From contig DENB01000106.1 in NCBI GenBank assembly GCA_002359495.1, positions 2,146 through 63,641 of the forward strand: a stretch of 61,496 nt of DNA, given 5' to 3'. The position numbers and the translations under genes are program-made. Numbering within the stretch: the first letter of the stretch is position 1; the number at the start of each line of letters is the position of its first letter. Below the pieces are notes generated by a model, which was not told the origin of the DNA, ran no database searches, and saw only the letters and a list, made by a program, of their open reading frames with translations. This DNA comes from Enterobacteriaceae bacterium UBA2655. GTDB taxonomy: Bacteria; Pseudomonadota; Gammaproteobacteria; Enterobacterales; Enterobacteriaceae. This document shows, one piece after another, positions 35,905 to 44,636 of the stretch.

Positions 35905-36875
35905 TGAGAAGCCTGTTACTGCTGGCTCTGCTGAGCCTGTTTCCTCTGATGAGCAAGGCCGCCTGCCCTTCTCCCGCCGCCACCGCCAGCTTCGGCACGG
36001 CCACCACCTTCGTCGTGAACACAACGCCCAGCACCACTTCCACCAGTATCGCCGTGAACTGCGGCGCAGGCAGCAACCTGACGCTGCTCGGCACGGACAC
36101 GATCGTTTTTCGTCTTACCGGCGCTACGGTGGTCAGCGCCTCGCGCGGCATCATGAAGCGCAGCGGCGATACCGGCACCGACAATATTCCGGTGCGCCTC
36201 TGCGTCGACAGCGCCTGCGCCACCGAGCTGCAGGTCAACGGCGCCAGCTATACCTTTAGCTCCGCCTCGCTGTTGACCCTGCTTGTCGGGTCGCAGCTCA
36301 ACTTCAACCTGCCGGTCTATCTGCGCACCGTGCCCGGCCAGACCATCGCCGCCGGCACCTATAACGTCACGCTAAACCTGTCGGTCACTTATAACATCTG
36401 CACCAGCATCAATCTGCTGGGGCTCTGTCTGGGGGGACAAACCGGCACCAACGTAGTGCCAATTGCGGTTTCCATTATCGTCAGCAACGACTGCACCACC
36501 ATTACCGCGCCCAACGTCAGCTTCGGCAGCGCGCCGCTGGTGAGCAGCTTCTCCAGCGTGTCGCAAACCATCAGCGTGGTCTGCTCCAAAGGCAGCACCT
36601 ATACCGTGGGGCTGAGCAACGGCAGCTACGCCGCAGGCAGCGTGCGCAACATGGCGAGCGGCGCCAATCGGCTCAGCTATGAGATTTACAAAGGCACCAG
36701 CAGCGACCGCTGGGGACCGACCGGAACGGAACGCTGGAGCAGCACCACCTCGACCAGCGTCAGCACCGACGGATTGACGCGCGGCTACAGCTATACCGCG
36801 CGCATCCTCGCCAACCAGAACACGCCGCCTGCGGGCAACTACAGCGACAGCGTGGTGGTGGATCTCGCGTTTTAA
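35904..36875 (+). CDS. Two-domain tip adhesin (CsuE-like)
   Basis: 323 residues: signal peptide ('[20 protein letters not shown]'), a first spore-coat-U-like domain (about 20-160, the predicted surface-binding tip) and a second, pilin-like domain (about 170-323, '[15 protein letters not shown]' to '[14 protein letters not shown]'). In Csu pili the tip subunit makes hydrophobic contacts with abiotic surfaces. It is last in the operon, where tip adhesins of archaic pili usually lie. Its stop overlaps the tail of the convergent MFS gene by four bases. Confidence 0.87.
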   Translation: MRSLLLLALLSLFPLMSKAACPSPAATASFGTATTFVVNTTPSTTSTSIAVNCGAGSNLTLLGTDTIVFRLTGATVVSASRGIMKRSGDTGTDNIPVRLCVDSACATELQVNGASYTFSSASLLTLLVGSQLNFNLPVYLRTVPGQTIAAGTYNVTLNLSVTYNICTSINLLGLCLGGQTGTNVVPIAVSIIVSNDCTTITAPNVSFGSAPLVSSFSSVSQTISVVCSKGSTYTVGLSNGSYAAGSVRNMASGANRLSYEIYKGTSSDRWGPTGTERWSSTTSTSVSTDGLTRGYSYTARILANQNTPPAGNYSDSVVVDLAF

Positions 36876-38188
36876 GCGCGCACCGGCGCGCCGCTGTGGC
36901 GGGCGCGGTACTGCTTCACCATGCGGCCGATCAGCAGCGTGCCGATCAGGCCGCAGACGGCGGCGAAGGTCAGCCAGACGCCCGGCATCGCTTTATCGCC
37001 GGTGGTGTGGATCAGATAGCTCGACACCGCCGGCGTAAAGCCGCCAAACAGCGCGGTCGCCAGGCTGTAGGCCAGCGAGAAGCCTGAAGCGCGCACTTCC
37101 GCCGGCATGATTTCCGTCAGATAGACCACCATCGCCCCGTTGTAGCTAGCGTAGAGGAAAGAGAGCCACAGCTCCGCTTCCAGCAGGTGCGCGAAGGTCG
37201 GCGAGCCGACCAGCCAGTGCAGCACCGGCCAGGTGGTCAGAATCATCAGGATGGTAAACAGAATCAGCAGCGGGCGGCGGCCGAAGCGGTCGGACAGAGA
37301 TCCCATGACCGGCAGCCAGAACAGATTGGAAATCCCGACGAAAAGCGTGACAAGAAAGCTCTGTTTGTCGCTCATCATCAGCACGGTTTTGCCGAACGTG
37401 GGGGTAAAGGCGGTGATCATGTAAAACATCACCGTGGTCGTAACCACCATCAGCATCCCGGCCAATACCAACGCCCAGCTGTCGGCGACCGAACGCATGA
37501 TTTCGCGCATCGTTGGGCGGTGCTTACGCTGGCTGAAGGCGTCGGTCTCCTCCAGCATGCGGCGGATCCAGAACAGGAACGGTACGATCATACAGCCGAT
37601 AACAAAAGGAATGCGCCAGCCCCATTCGGTGACCGCCTCTTTCGCCAGCAGATGATTCAGCAACAGCCCCAGCAGCGCGGCAAAGATCACGGCGATTTGC
37701 TGGCTGCCCGACTGCCAGCTGACGTAAAAGCCCTTGCGGCCTTCAGGCGCCACTTCCGACAGATAAACGGAAACGCCGCCCAGCTCGACGCCCGCCGAAA
37801 AGCCCTGCAGCAAACGTCCGAGCAAAATTAAAATCGGCGCCGCCGCGCCTAAGGTGGCGTAGCCGGGCACCAACGCGATGGTGAGCGTGCCGATCGCCAT
37901 CAGCCCCAGCGTCAACAGCAGCCCTTTGCGACGGCCATGATGGTCAATGTAGGCGCCGAGCACGATCGCCCCCAGCGGGCGCATCAGGAAGCCTGCGCCG
38001 AAGGTCATCAGCGTCAGCATCAGCGAGGCGAAAGGGTTATCGCCGGGAAAAAAGGTTTTCGCGATGGCGGTGGCGTAATAGCCAAACACCATAAAGTCGT
38101 ACATTTCGAGAAAGTTACCGCTGGTGACGCTGAAAATGGTTTTCGCGCCGCCCTGAGAGGTTTTATGTAAAGGCTGGTTCGTGCTCAT
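36872..38188 (-). CDS. MFS citrate/tricarballylate-type proton symporter
   Basis: 438 residues with about 12 membrane segments, metabolite:H+ symporter branch. Signatures: '[20 protein letters not shown]' in the first cytoplasmic loop, '[20 protein letters not shown]' and '[10 protein letters not shown]'. The sequence resembles CitA/TcuC of Salmonella as I remember them, so citrate or a related tricarboxylate is the best guess. No tcuAB or cit genes lie nearby, so the substrate is not supported by context. It is convergent and overlaps the adhesin gene by four bases. A CRP-like site lies upstream. Confidence 0.85.
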   Translation of the reverse strand: MSTNQPLHKTSQGGAKTIFSVTSGNFLEMYDFMVFGYYATAIAKTFFPGDNPFASLMLTLMTFGAGFLMRPLGAIVLGAYIDHHGRRKGLLLTLGLMAIGTLTIALVPGYATLGAAAPILILLGRLLQGFSAGVELGGVSVYLSEVAPEGRKGFYVSWQSGSQQIAVIFAALLGLLLNHLLAKEAVTEWGWRIPFVIGCMIVPFLFWIRRMLEETDAFSQRKHRPTMREIMRSVADSWALVLAGMLMVVTTTVMFYMITAFTPTFGKTVLMMSDKQSFLVTLFVGISNLFWLPVMGSLSDRFGRRPLLILFTILMILTTWPVLHWLVGSPTFAHLLEAELWLSFLYASYNGAMVVYLTEIMPAEVRASGFSLAYSLATALFGGFTPAVSSYLIHTTGDKAMPGVWLTFAAVCGLIGTLLIGRMVKQYRARHSGAPVRA

Positions 38189-38490
38189 CTCGGCTTCCTT
38201 AAGGATTTTTATCCCTTTTAGCCTGCCACTCGCGCTTTTAATGTGACGCGCCTCACCATTGCAGTTTACAAAACTTACAATAAAAGTAACAAATAATTAA
38301 CTAAGCTACTCTGGCGTCAGAATGCGCTGCCTGAAGGTCTGTTTATATTTTTTAATATTCCGTAACCACGAACGCTTTTATTTTTAGTAAGGAATTCAGG
38401 CGGTCAGCGGAAAGAGTATGAACAGGCTGGACAGCATCTGCTCCTCGCCTAGCCTTAATAGAGTAAAAAACACAATGACAAGGAGGAAAC
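38189..38490. promoter_or_regulatory. Divergent control region with CRP-like site
   Basis: TGTGA-CGCGCC-TCACC (38242-38257) matches the CRP consensus at 9 of 10 key bases and lies about 55 bases before the MFS symporter start. A strongly AT-rich block follows (about 38270-38390). The SDR gene on the right has a strong ribosome site but no promoter I could name. Confidence 0.45.
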
Positions 38491-39384
38491 ATGAGTGATC
38501 AATACAAAATGCAGAATCCGCTGACCCAGTACTATCACGGTGAGTATTCCAAACAGCAGCAGCCTGCGCCGGGCATTCAGGCCGATATGACGCCGGTTCC
38601 TGACTGCGGTGAAAAAACTTATCGTGGCAGCGGTCGCCTGGAAGGCCGCAAGGCGCTGGTGACGGGCGCGGATTCCGGTATTGGTCGTGCCGCCGCGATT
38701 GCGTATGCGCGCGAAGGGGCGGACGTGGCGATCTCCTATCTGCCGGCAGAGCAGCGCGACGCTGAGCAAGTGGCTCAGCTGGTACGCGATGCGGGCCGCA
38801 AAGCCGTATTGTTGCCTGGCGACGTCAGCGATGAAGCGTTCTGCCAGAAGCTGGTTGACGATGCGCGCGAACAGCTGGGCGGACTCGATATTCTGGCGCT
38901 GGTCGCCGGTAAGCAGACCGCCGTCAGCGACATCGCCGAACTGAGTACCGAACAATTCCGCAAGACCTATGAAACCAACGTTTTCGCGCTGTTCTGGATC
39001 ACCAAGGCGGCGATTCCGCATCTGCCGGCGGGCAGCTCCATTATCACGACCTCTTCGATTCAGGCGTACCAGCCAAGCCCGACGCTGCTGGACTACGCTT
39101 CAACCAAAGCGGCCATCCTGAACTACACCCGCGCCCTGGCGAAGCAGGTGGCGGAGAAAGGCATTCGCGTTAACTCGGTCGCGCCAGGCCCAATCTGGAC
39201 CGCGCTGCAGGTTACCGGCGGTCAGCCGCAGGAGAAATTGCCGACCTTCGGTCAGCAGACGCCGATGAAACGCGCGGGTCAACCGGCCGAACTGGCGGGC
39301 GTCTATGTTTATCTCGCCTCGCAGGAGTCGAGCTACGTTACCGCCGAAGTGCATGGCGTGACGGGCGGCGAACATCTGAGTTAA
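38491..39384 (+). CDS. Short-chain dehydrogenase/reductase with N-terminal extension (YghA-like)
   Basis: 297 residues, Rossmann-fold NAD(P)-dependent oxidoreductase. A 45-residue extension ('[19 protein letters not shown]') precedes the core. Cofactor motif '[12 protein letters not shown]', catalytic Ser in 'TTSSIQAY' and Tyr-Lys in 'YASTKAA'. The extended type is near E. coli YghA/YdaD-like general-stress SDRs; substrate unknown. Start ATG 38491 follows a near-perfect AAGGAGG. A good terminator closes it. Confidence 0.9.
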   Translation: MSDQYKMQNPLTQYYHGEYSKQQQPAPGIQADMTPVPDCGEKTYRGSGRLEGRKALVTGADSGIGRAAAIAYAREGADVAISYLPAEQRDAEQVAQLVRDAGRKAVLLPGDVSDEAFCQKLVDDAREQLGGLDILALVAGKQTAVSDIAELSTEQFRKTYETNVFALFWITKAAIPHLPAGSSIITTSSIQAYQPSPTLLDYASTKAAILNYTRALAKQVAEKGIRVNSVAPGPIWTALQVTGGQPQEKLPTFGQQTPMKRAGQPAELAGVYVYLASQESSYVTAEVHGVTGGEHLS

Positions 39385-39399
39385 CAGCGGCTTAACTGC

Positions 39400-39428
39400 A
39401 AAAGGCGGGTATTTTACCCGCCTTTTTT
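39400..39428 (+). terminator. Terminator after the SDR gene
   Basis: AAAGGCGGGT-ATTTT-ACCCGCCTTT with further T residues, 16 bases after the stop codon. The A-run on the left makes it usable from both strands. Confidence 0.88.
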
Positions 39429-39513
39429 ATTGCTGAAAAATTCCCCTACGCCTTGAGTGAACGCCATTTAATCATTAAGATTAAATTTGATTAAATCAGA
39501 CGGAGGGTAAAAC

Positions 39514-39786
39514 ATGGCGCAGGCGCAAAGCCGGGTTTTGACGGCACATGTTCCGCTGCCGCTGGCGGAGAAAATCGATGCCGCCGCCGCAAGGCTGGAG
39601 CGGCCTAAAGGCTGGATTATCAAGCAAGCCTTGCTGGCGTGGCTTGATCAGGAAGAAGAGCGTAAGCGGTTAACGCTCGAAGCGATGGAAGAGGTGGATC
39701 AGGGCAACGTTATTGAGCAGGACGCCGTGATGGCTTGGGCTGAAAGCTTAAGCGGCAGCGCCCCTCTGCCCTTGCCGAAAAAGTAA
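39514..39786 (+). CDS. Antitoxin, ribbon-helix-helix (ParD/RelB type)
   Basis: 90 residues. The N-terminal 50 residues ('RVLTAHVPLPLAEKIDAAA', 'GWIIKQALLAWLDQEE') form a ribbon-helix-helix DNA-binding domain, followed by an acidic helix and a Pro-rich tail that would wrap the toxin. It should bind its own promoter and neutralise the downstream ParE/RelE protein. Toxin start is 16 bases downstream. ATG 39514 is preceded by GGAGGG. Confidence 0.85.
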   Translation: MAQAQSRVLTAHVPLPLAEKIDAAAARLERPKGWIIKQALLAWLDQEEERKRLTLEAMEEVDQGNVIEQDAVMAWAESLSGSAPLPLPKK

Positions 39787-39801
39787 GGGAGCACGCAGGG
39801 A

Positions 39802-40077
39802 GTGAACATAAAATGGACTGCCAAAGCGCTTTCCGATCTTGCCCGGCTTCATGAATTTCTCGCTAAGGCGAATCCTCAGGCTGCGGCTAAAACCGTTCAG
39901 TTGCTGGCTGCCTCGCCGCGACAGATTGCAAAACATCCTCGTTTGGGCGAGCGTCTTGAAGAGTTCGAACCGCGAGAAATTCGCCGTCTTCTGGTCGGCA
40001 GTTATGAATTACGCTACGAGCTTTGCGACGCCACGCTCTATATTTTGAGGTTGTGGCATACCCGAGAAGAGCGTTAA
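39802..40077 (+). CDS. Toxin of the ParE/RelE family
   Basis: 91 residues with the compact ParE/RelE fold: 'IKWTAKALSDLARLHEFLA' at the start, 'HPRLGERLEEFEPREIRRLL' in the middle and the final strand 'ATLYILRLWHTREER'. ParE members poison gyrase, RelE members cut mRNA; the sequence does not decide. The start codon is GTG with GGAG upstream. Together with the antitoxin it forms a type II toxin-antitoxin unit flanked by two terminators, like a small cassette between the SDR gene and exbD. Confidence 0.85.
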   Translation: MNIKWTAKALSDLARLHEFLAKANPQAAAKTVQLLAASPRQIAKHPRLGERLEEFEPREIRRLLVGSYELRYELCDATLYILRLWHTREER

Positions 40078-40107
40078 AAAAGGCGACCTGAGCGGTCGCC
40101 TTTTTTT
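40076..40107. terminator. Two-way terminator between toxin gene and exbD
   Basis: AAAAAAGGCGACC-TGAG-CGGTCGCCTTTTTTT: a nine-bp GC stem with A-run and T-run on either side, shared by convergent genes. Confidence 0.92.
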
Positions 40108-40128
40108 AATTCAGTACAGACAGAAAAC

Positions 40129-40551
40129 CTACTTCTGCACGCTTTCCATGCCCACCAGGCCGATTTTCAGATAACCGGCGCCGCGCAGCTGATCCATCAC
40201 CGACATCAGGGTTTCGTAATCAACCGTTTTGTCCGCCTGGAAGAAGATGGTGGTCTCTTTGTTGCCTTGCGTCTGCTCGCTCAGCACGTTCACCAGGTTT
40301 TCATTGGTGACGGCGTCGTTGCCGACATAAAGCTGTTTGTCCGCCTTAATCGAGAGATAGACCGGCTTCTCCGGGCGCGGCTGCGGCGCGCTGGTCGAGG
40401 CCGGCAGATTGACGCGCACGTCAACCGTCGCCAGCGGCGCGGCCACCATAAAGATGATCAGCAGAACTAACATGACGTCGATAAACGGCGTCACGTTAAT
40501 TTCGTGCATTTCACCATCGGATTCCAGGTCGTCGTTTAATCGCATCGCCAT
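40129..40551 (-). CDS. exbD: TonB-system energising protein ExbD
   Basis: 140 residues: short cytoplasmic N-terminus ('MRLNDDLESDGEMHEINVTPF'-like), one membrane helix with the essential Asp ('FIDVMLVLLIIFMVAAPLA') and a periplasmic domain. With ExbB it forms the proton-driven motor that energises TonB for uptake of iron-siderophores and vitamin B12 across the outer membrane. It starts four bases after exbB and shares the Fur-regulated promoter. Confidence 0.97.
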   Translation of the reverse strand: MAMRLNDDLESDGEMHEINVTPFIDVMLVLLIIFMVAAPLATVDVRVNLPASTSAPQPRPEKPVYLSIKADKQLYVGNDAVTNENLVNVLSEQTQGNKETTIFFQADKTVDYETLMSVMDQLRGAGYLKIGLVGMESVQK

Positions 40552-40555
40552 GACG

Positions 40556-41299
40556 TTAACCTACGCGCAGTTTCTGAGTGACAGCGCGCTGGGCTTCTTT
40601 ACTACCGATCGCGTTTCCCAGATCGAGATCGCGGCTCTGCAGCAGCAGGATTTGCGCGGCGACATCGCCCAGCGACGCTTTGTAACTGGCGATCATGCGA
40701 GCGAATACGTTGTAGATCACCACCGCCGGGATCGCGGCGACCAGGCCGATGGCGGTGGCGAGCAGCGCTTCGGCGATACCCGGCGCGACGACCGCCAGAT
40801 TGGTGGTCTGCGTTTTAGCGATGCCGATAAAGCTGTTCATGATGCCCCATACCGTCCCGAACAGACCGATAAAAGGCGCAACCGAACCGATCGTGGCGAG
40901 GAAGCCGTTGCCGCGTCCGGCATGGCGGCTGAAAGCGGCGACTTTGCGCTCCAGACGGAAGCTGGTGCGCTCTTTAATGCCGTCGAGGCTTTCCGCGCCG
41001 GCGGAAAGCTCCAGCTCGTTTTGCGCGTCGTTCAGCAGCGCGGCGCTGTGGCTGTTGGCGCTAAAGCTCTTCGCGGTTTGCGCCGCGTCGCTCAGCGAGC
41101 GCGTCTCGGCCAGCGCCAGCTGTTCGCGTTTTAGGCGGCGTTTCGCAGCGCTGAGTTCAGCATATTTGCTGAAGAAAATCGCCCAGGTGACGACTGAAGC
41201 CAGCAACAGCCCAATCATCACCACTTTTACCACGATATCTGCATGTTGATACATGCCCCAGACGGAGAGATCCGTTTGCATCAAATCACTGGCTACCAC
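40556..41299 (-). CDS. exbB: TonB-system energising protein ExbB
   Basis: 247 residues with three membrane helices; 'LMQTDLSVWGMYQHADIVVK' at the N-terminus and 'PFIGLFGTVWGIMNSFIG' and 'AEALLATAIGLVAAIPAVV' in helices two and three match E. coli ExbB. It forms the pentamer around ExbD. The start codon is GTG 41299 with GGAG seven bases upstream, like the GTG start of the E. coli gene. A Fur-type promoter lies upstream. In E. coli metC is its divergent neighbour; here a TRAP operon lies between. Confidence 0.97.
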   Translation of the reverse strand: MVASDLMQTDLSVWGMYQHADIVVKVVMIGLLLASVVTWAIFFSKYAELSAAKRRLKREQLALAETRSLSDAAQTAKSFSANSHSAALLNDAQNELELSAGAESLDGIKERTSFRLERKVAAFSRHAGRGNGFLATIGSVAPFIGLFGTVWGIMNSFIGIAKTQTTNLAVVAPGIAEALLATAIGLVAAIPAVVIYNVFARMIASYKASLGDVAAQILLLQSRDLDLGNAIGSKEAQRAVTQKLRVG

Positions 41300-41344
41300 G
41301 CTGCGTCTCCAACCTCAAATTGCACAGTTTTGGAATAAGCGCGG

Positions 41345-41387
41345 ATCATACCAAATCAACAGCGAATTGATAGTAGTTCTCATTACT
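41345..41387 (-). promoter_or_regulatory. exbB promoter with Fur box
   Basis: On the minus strand TATGAT (41350-41345) is a good -10. The bases 41369-41387, GATAGTAGTTCTCATTACT, agree with the 19-base Fur box at 12 positions and overlap the -35. Iron repression of exbBD is expected. Confidence 0.6.
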
Positions 41388-41502
41388 ATTTACAAACTTA
41401 TGGTGCGCTTCTGCGCCTGCGCGGCCAGGTTGTTTGCCAGCATCGGGCGATGTTTTGAAAATGTGACGCTGAGTATAAAATTATTAAAACATCGTTTCAA
41501 AA

Positions 41503-41564
41503 TGTGATGCATTTCATTCAATCACAACGGCGCCCGTTTTCCCCTCGCGCTTTTTCTCTATGCT
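41503..41564 (+). promoter_or_regulatory. Possible CRP-activated promoter of the TRAP operon
   Basis: TGTGA-TGCATT-TCATT (41503-41518) matches CRP at 8 of 10 key bases. TATGCT (41559-41564) could be the -10; the CRP centre would then be near -60, the usual class I position. Catabolite control would suit a carboxylate or sugar-acid transporter. The rest of 41300-41655 holds no gene. Confidence 0.4.
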
Positions 41565-41655
41565 GGTGCAGCCAGTCAGGCGCGCGGCGTCTGCTTTCCC
41601 TCTTACCTTTGTCTTGTCGCGCCGCGATCACTTTTCCTGTGCCGGAGAAAACAGA

Positions 41656-42633
41656 ATGACAATGAAAAAATTACTGCTCGGCGTTTCGTTATTTTCCGCA
41701 GCGGCGTGGTTCTCCACAGCCGCTTCCGCCCAGGTCTTCAGGGTGGCCGAAGTGCAGCCTGCCGGCTACCCCACCGTGGTGGCGCTGGAGCATATGGGCG
41801 ACAAGCTGAAGCAGGCTACGCAGGGACGCTTGCAGATGAAAGTGTATGCCGGCGGCGTGCTGGGCGATGAAGACCAAACGCTGCAGCAGGTTCAGCTCGG
41901 CGCGATCGATATGATCCGCGTCTCGCTGGCGCCGGTGACCACCATCGCGCCCGAAACCAGCGTGCTGACGCTGCCCTATGTTTTTCGCGATGAGACGCAT
42001 ATGCACAAGGTGCTGGATGGCGAAATCGGCAAACAGATCGTCGACAAGTTCGATAACGACGCCAACGCGCGCATGGTGTTTCTCGGCTGGACCGACGCCG
42101 GCGTCCGCAACATGATCACTAAAAAGCCGCTGAGCAAACCGGACGATCTGAAGGGCATGAAGATCCGCGTGCAGAACAGCGCCATCTCGCTCGCCACGCT
42201 GAAGGCGATGGGCGCCAATCCGGTGGCGATGGGAGTCAGCGAGGTGTTCAGCGCCATGCAGACCGGCGTGGTGGACGGCACGGAAAACAATCCGCCTACC
42301 TTCGTCGCCCACAACTATATGCCGGTGGCGAAGTACTACACCCTTTCCGGCCACTTTATTCAGCCGGAGATGATCCTGTTCTCTAAACCCGCCTGGGGAC
42401 GCCTCTCCGCAGAGGATCAGGCGCTGATGAAGAAGCTGGGTAAAGAGGCGCAGGATGAAGAGCGCCAGCTCTGGGCGGCCTACACCCAGGCGTCGCTGGA
42501 AAAGATGAAGGCGGGCGGCGTGACCTTTCAGGAGATCGATCGCGAAAGCTTTATCAAGGCGACCCAGCCGGTGCGCGATCGTTTCGGCGGCCAGTATCAG
42601 GATCTGATGAAGCAGATCGCCGACGTGAAATAA
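41656..42633 (+). CDS. TRAP transporter substrate-binding protein (DctP family)
   Basis: 325 residues: signal peptide ('MKKLLLGVSLFSAAAWFSTAASA'), then a two-lobed binding protein. Family landmarks: 'LGDEDQTLQQVQLGAIDM' and the carboxylate-binding Arg region 'LKGMKIRVQNS', then 'MQTGVVDGTENNPPTF'. It captures an organic acid in the periplasm for the DctQM membrane pair. The exact ligand (C4-dicarboxylate, uronate or diketogulonate) cannot be assigned. ATG 41656 lies eight bases after GGAG; an ATG six bases further on is possible. First gene of the operon. Confidence 0.9.
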   Translation: MTMKKLLLGVSLFSAAAWFSTAASAQVFRVAEVQPAGYPTVVALEHMGDKLKQATQGRLQMKVYAGGVLGDEDQTLQQVQLGAIDMIRVSLAPVTTIAPETSVLTLPYVFRDETHMHKVLDGEIGKQIVDKFDNDANARMVFLGWTDAGVRNMITKKPLSKPDDLKGMKIRVQNSAISLATLKAMGANPVAMGVSEVFSAMQTGVVDGTENNPPTFVAHNYMPVAKYYTLSGHFIQPEMILFSKPAWGRLSAEDQALMKKLGKEAQDEERQLWAAYTQASLEKMKAGGVTFQEIDRESFIKATQPVRDRFGGQYQDLMKQIADVK

Positions 42634-42675
42634 CCTTCTCCCGCGCCGTCCGGCGCCTGAATCAGGTATACCACT

Positions 42676-43182
42676 ATGACTGCTTATTGTCGTCTGATGG
42701 ATAAGCTTTATCTGCTCTGCATGGGAATAGCGGCCGTGGCGCTGCTGGTGATGGTCACGGTGATCCCCATCGGCATTTTCGCGCGCTATGTGCTGAACGG
42801 CGCGCTCGCCTGGCCGGAGCCGGTCGCCATCATCTGCATGATCATTTTTACCTTTATCGGCGCGCCGGTCGGCCTGCGCGCCGGCACCCATATCTGCGTG
42901 TCGATGGTGACCGATCGCCTGTCGGCGGGCGGCCAGCGGCTGGCGCTGCTGCTTTGCAACCTGCTGATGCTGCTGACCTGCCTGATTATCCTGCGCGCCA
43001 GCTATAACCTCTGCGCGGCGATGTGGGTCCAGCCGCTCGCGTCGCTGCCCGACGTGACCTACGGCGAGATCTATTTGCCTATCCCGGTCGGCACGCTGTT
43101 TACCCTGCTGTTTGTTGTTGAGCGGCTGGTTTGCGGCGAGCAAACCCAGCGACCTGTCGTCATTCTTGGCGGTACGCACTAG
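42676..43182 (+). CDS. TRAP transporter small membrane subunit (DctQ family)
   Basis: 168 residues with four predicted membrane helices ('MGIAAVALLVMVTVIPIGIF', 'LALLLCNLLMLLTCLIIL' and others). The 'FARYVLNGALAWPEPVA' loop is typical of DctQ. It partners with DctM in sodium-driven uptake. It starts 42 bases after the binding protein. Confidence 0.9.
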   Translation: MTAYCRLMDKLYLLCMGIAAVALLVMVTVIPIGIFARYVLNGALAWPEPVAIICMIIFTFIGAPVGLRAGTHICVSMVTDRLSAGGQRLALLLCNLLMLLTCLIILRASYNLCAAMWVQPLASLPDVTYGEIYLPIPVGTLFTLLFVVERLVCGEQTQRPVVILGGTH

Positions 43183-43197
43183 CGCGGAGCAAGCCCT

Positions 43198-44484
43198 ATG
43201 GATGCGTTAATTTTGATTGGCAGTTTGATTCTCCTGTTGTTGATCGGTTTTCCCGTGGCTTTTGCGGTCGGCCTGAGCGCCTTTATCGGCGCCTGGTGGA
43301 TCGATCTGCCGCTGGAGGCGGTGGTGATTCAGATCACCAACGGCATCAACAAATTCTCGCTGTTGACCATTCCTTTCTTTATTCTCGCCGGCGCCATTAT
43401 GGCGGAAGGCGGCATTGCGCGGCGGCTGGTCAACTTCGCCTATATTTTCGTCGGCTTTATTCGCGGCGGCCTGTCGCTGGTGAATATCGTCGCCTCCACC
43501 TTTTTCGGCGCTATCTCCGGCTCGTCGGTGGCGGATACCGCCTCGATCGGCTCGGTGATGATCCCGCAGATGGAGCAGAAAGGCTATCCGCGCGATTTTG
43601 CCGCCGCAGTGACCGCCAGCGGCTCGGTACAGGCGGTGCTGACGCCGCCCAGCCACAATTCAGTGATCTACTCGCTCGCCACCGGCGGCGTAGTCACCAT
43701 CTCCTCGCTGTTCGTCGCCGGGATTTTTCCGGGCCTGCTGCTCGGTTTATGCCTGATGGTGATGTGCCTCGGCTTTGCGCGCAAACGTGGCTACCCGCGC
43801 GGCGAACGCATCCCGTTTCGCCAGGCGCTGACTATTTTTTTCGACGCCTTCTGGGGCCTGTTTACCATCGTGATTATTCTCGGCGGGATCTTATCCGGCA
43901 TCTTTACCGCCTCGGAGTCGGCCGCCATCGCCTGCCTGTGGGCCTTCTTCGTCACCATGTTCATCTACCGCGACTTTAAATGGAATCAGCTGCATATCCT
44001 GCTGTTCCGCACCATTAAAACGGTCACTATCGTCATGGTGCTGATCGCCTTCGCCGCCGGTTTCGGCGCGGTGATGACCTTTATGCAGCTACCGACGCTG
44101 ATTACCGGCTTCTTCACCAGCATCTCCGACAATAAATATGTCATTCTGATGTGCATCAACCTGCTGCTGCTGGTGATAGGCACGCTGATGGACATGGCGC
44201 CGATCATCCTGATCCTGACGCCGGTGCTGCTGCCGGTTGCCACCTCGCTCGGCATCGATCCGGTGCATTTCGGCATGATCATGATGACCAACCTCGGCAT
44301 CGGCCTGATTACCCCACCGGTCGGCACGGTGCTGTTTGTCGCCAGCGCGGTCAGCAAGCAAAAAATAGAAGAGGTGGTCAGCGCCATGCTGCCCTTTTAC
44401 GTCATGTTGTTTCTGGTGCTGCTGCTGATTACCTATGTCCCGGCGCTGTCGCTCTGGCTGCCGCGCTGGATGGGCGTGATGTAG
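43198..44484 (+). CDS. TRAP transporter large permease subunit (DctM family)
   Basis: 428 residues with about 12 membrane helices. Typical segments: 'FFGAISGSSVADTASIGSV', 'PPSHNSVIYSLATGG' and 'MDMAPIILILTPVLLPV'. It forms the transport path and sodium coupling. Starts 15 bases after dctQ and ends before a good terminator. No catabolic gene is linked, so the transported acid must be used by enzymes encoded elsewhere. Confidence 0.93.
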   Translation: MDALILIGSLILLLLIGFPVAFAVGLSAFIGAWWIDLPLEAVVIQITNGINKFSLLTIPFFILAGAIMAEGGIARRLVNFAYIFVGFIRGGLSLVNIVASTFFGAISGSSVADTASIGSVMIPQMEQKGYPRDFAAAVTASGSVQAVLTPPSHNSVIYSLATGGVVTISSLFVAGIFPGLLLGLCLMVMCLGFARKRGYPRGERIPFRQALTIFFDAFWGLFTIVIILGGILSGIFTASESAAIACLWAFFVTMFIYRDFKWNQLHILLFRTIKTVTIVMVLIAFAAGFGAVMTFMQLPTLITGFFTSISDNKYVILMCINLLLLVIGTLMDMAPIILILTPVLLPVATSLGIDPVHFGMIMMTNLGIGLITPPVGTVLFVASAVSKQKIEEVVSAMLPFYVMLFLVLLLITYVPALSLWLPRWMGVM

Positions 44485-44509
44485 GGGCGCACCGCCGTTC
44501 GACAACCTG

Positions 44510-44538
44510 AAACGGGCGCGCCAGGCCGCCCGTTTTTT
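44510..44538 (+). terminator. Terminator of the TRAP operon
   Basis: ACGGGCG (44512-44518) pairs with CGCCCGT (44527-44533), followed by a run of T, 25 bases after the dctM stop. Confidence 0.85.
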
Positions 44539-44554
44539 CTCCCCGTCCCGACTC

Positions 44555-44569
44555 CGATAATCATTATTC
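44555..44569. promoter_or_regulatory. Fur-like palindrome upstream of metC
   Basis: GATAATCATTATT (44556-44568) matches 12 of the last 13 bases of the Fur box. It lies about 70 bases before metC. No MetJ box (AGACGTCT repeats) is visible. It may be a functional Fur site or part of an ancestral exbB-metC control region left beside metC when the TRAP operon was inserted. Confidence 0.4.
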
Positions 44570-44636
44570 CCGGTCATTCCCCGGCGCGATTCGTGGTAAC
44601 GTGGTGGCTTTGTTGGAAGCGGCAGGACAAGCAGTG

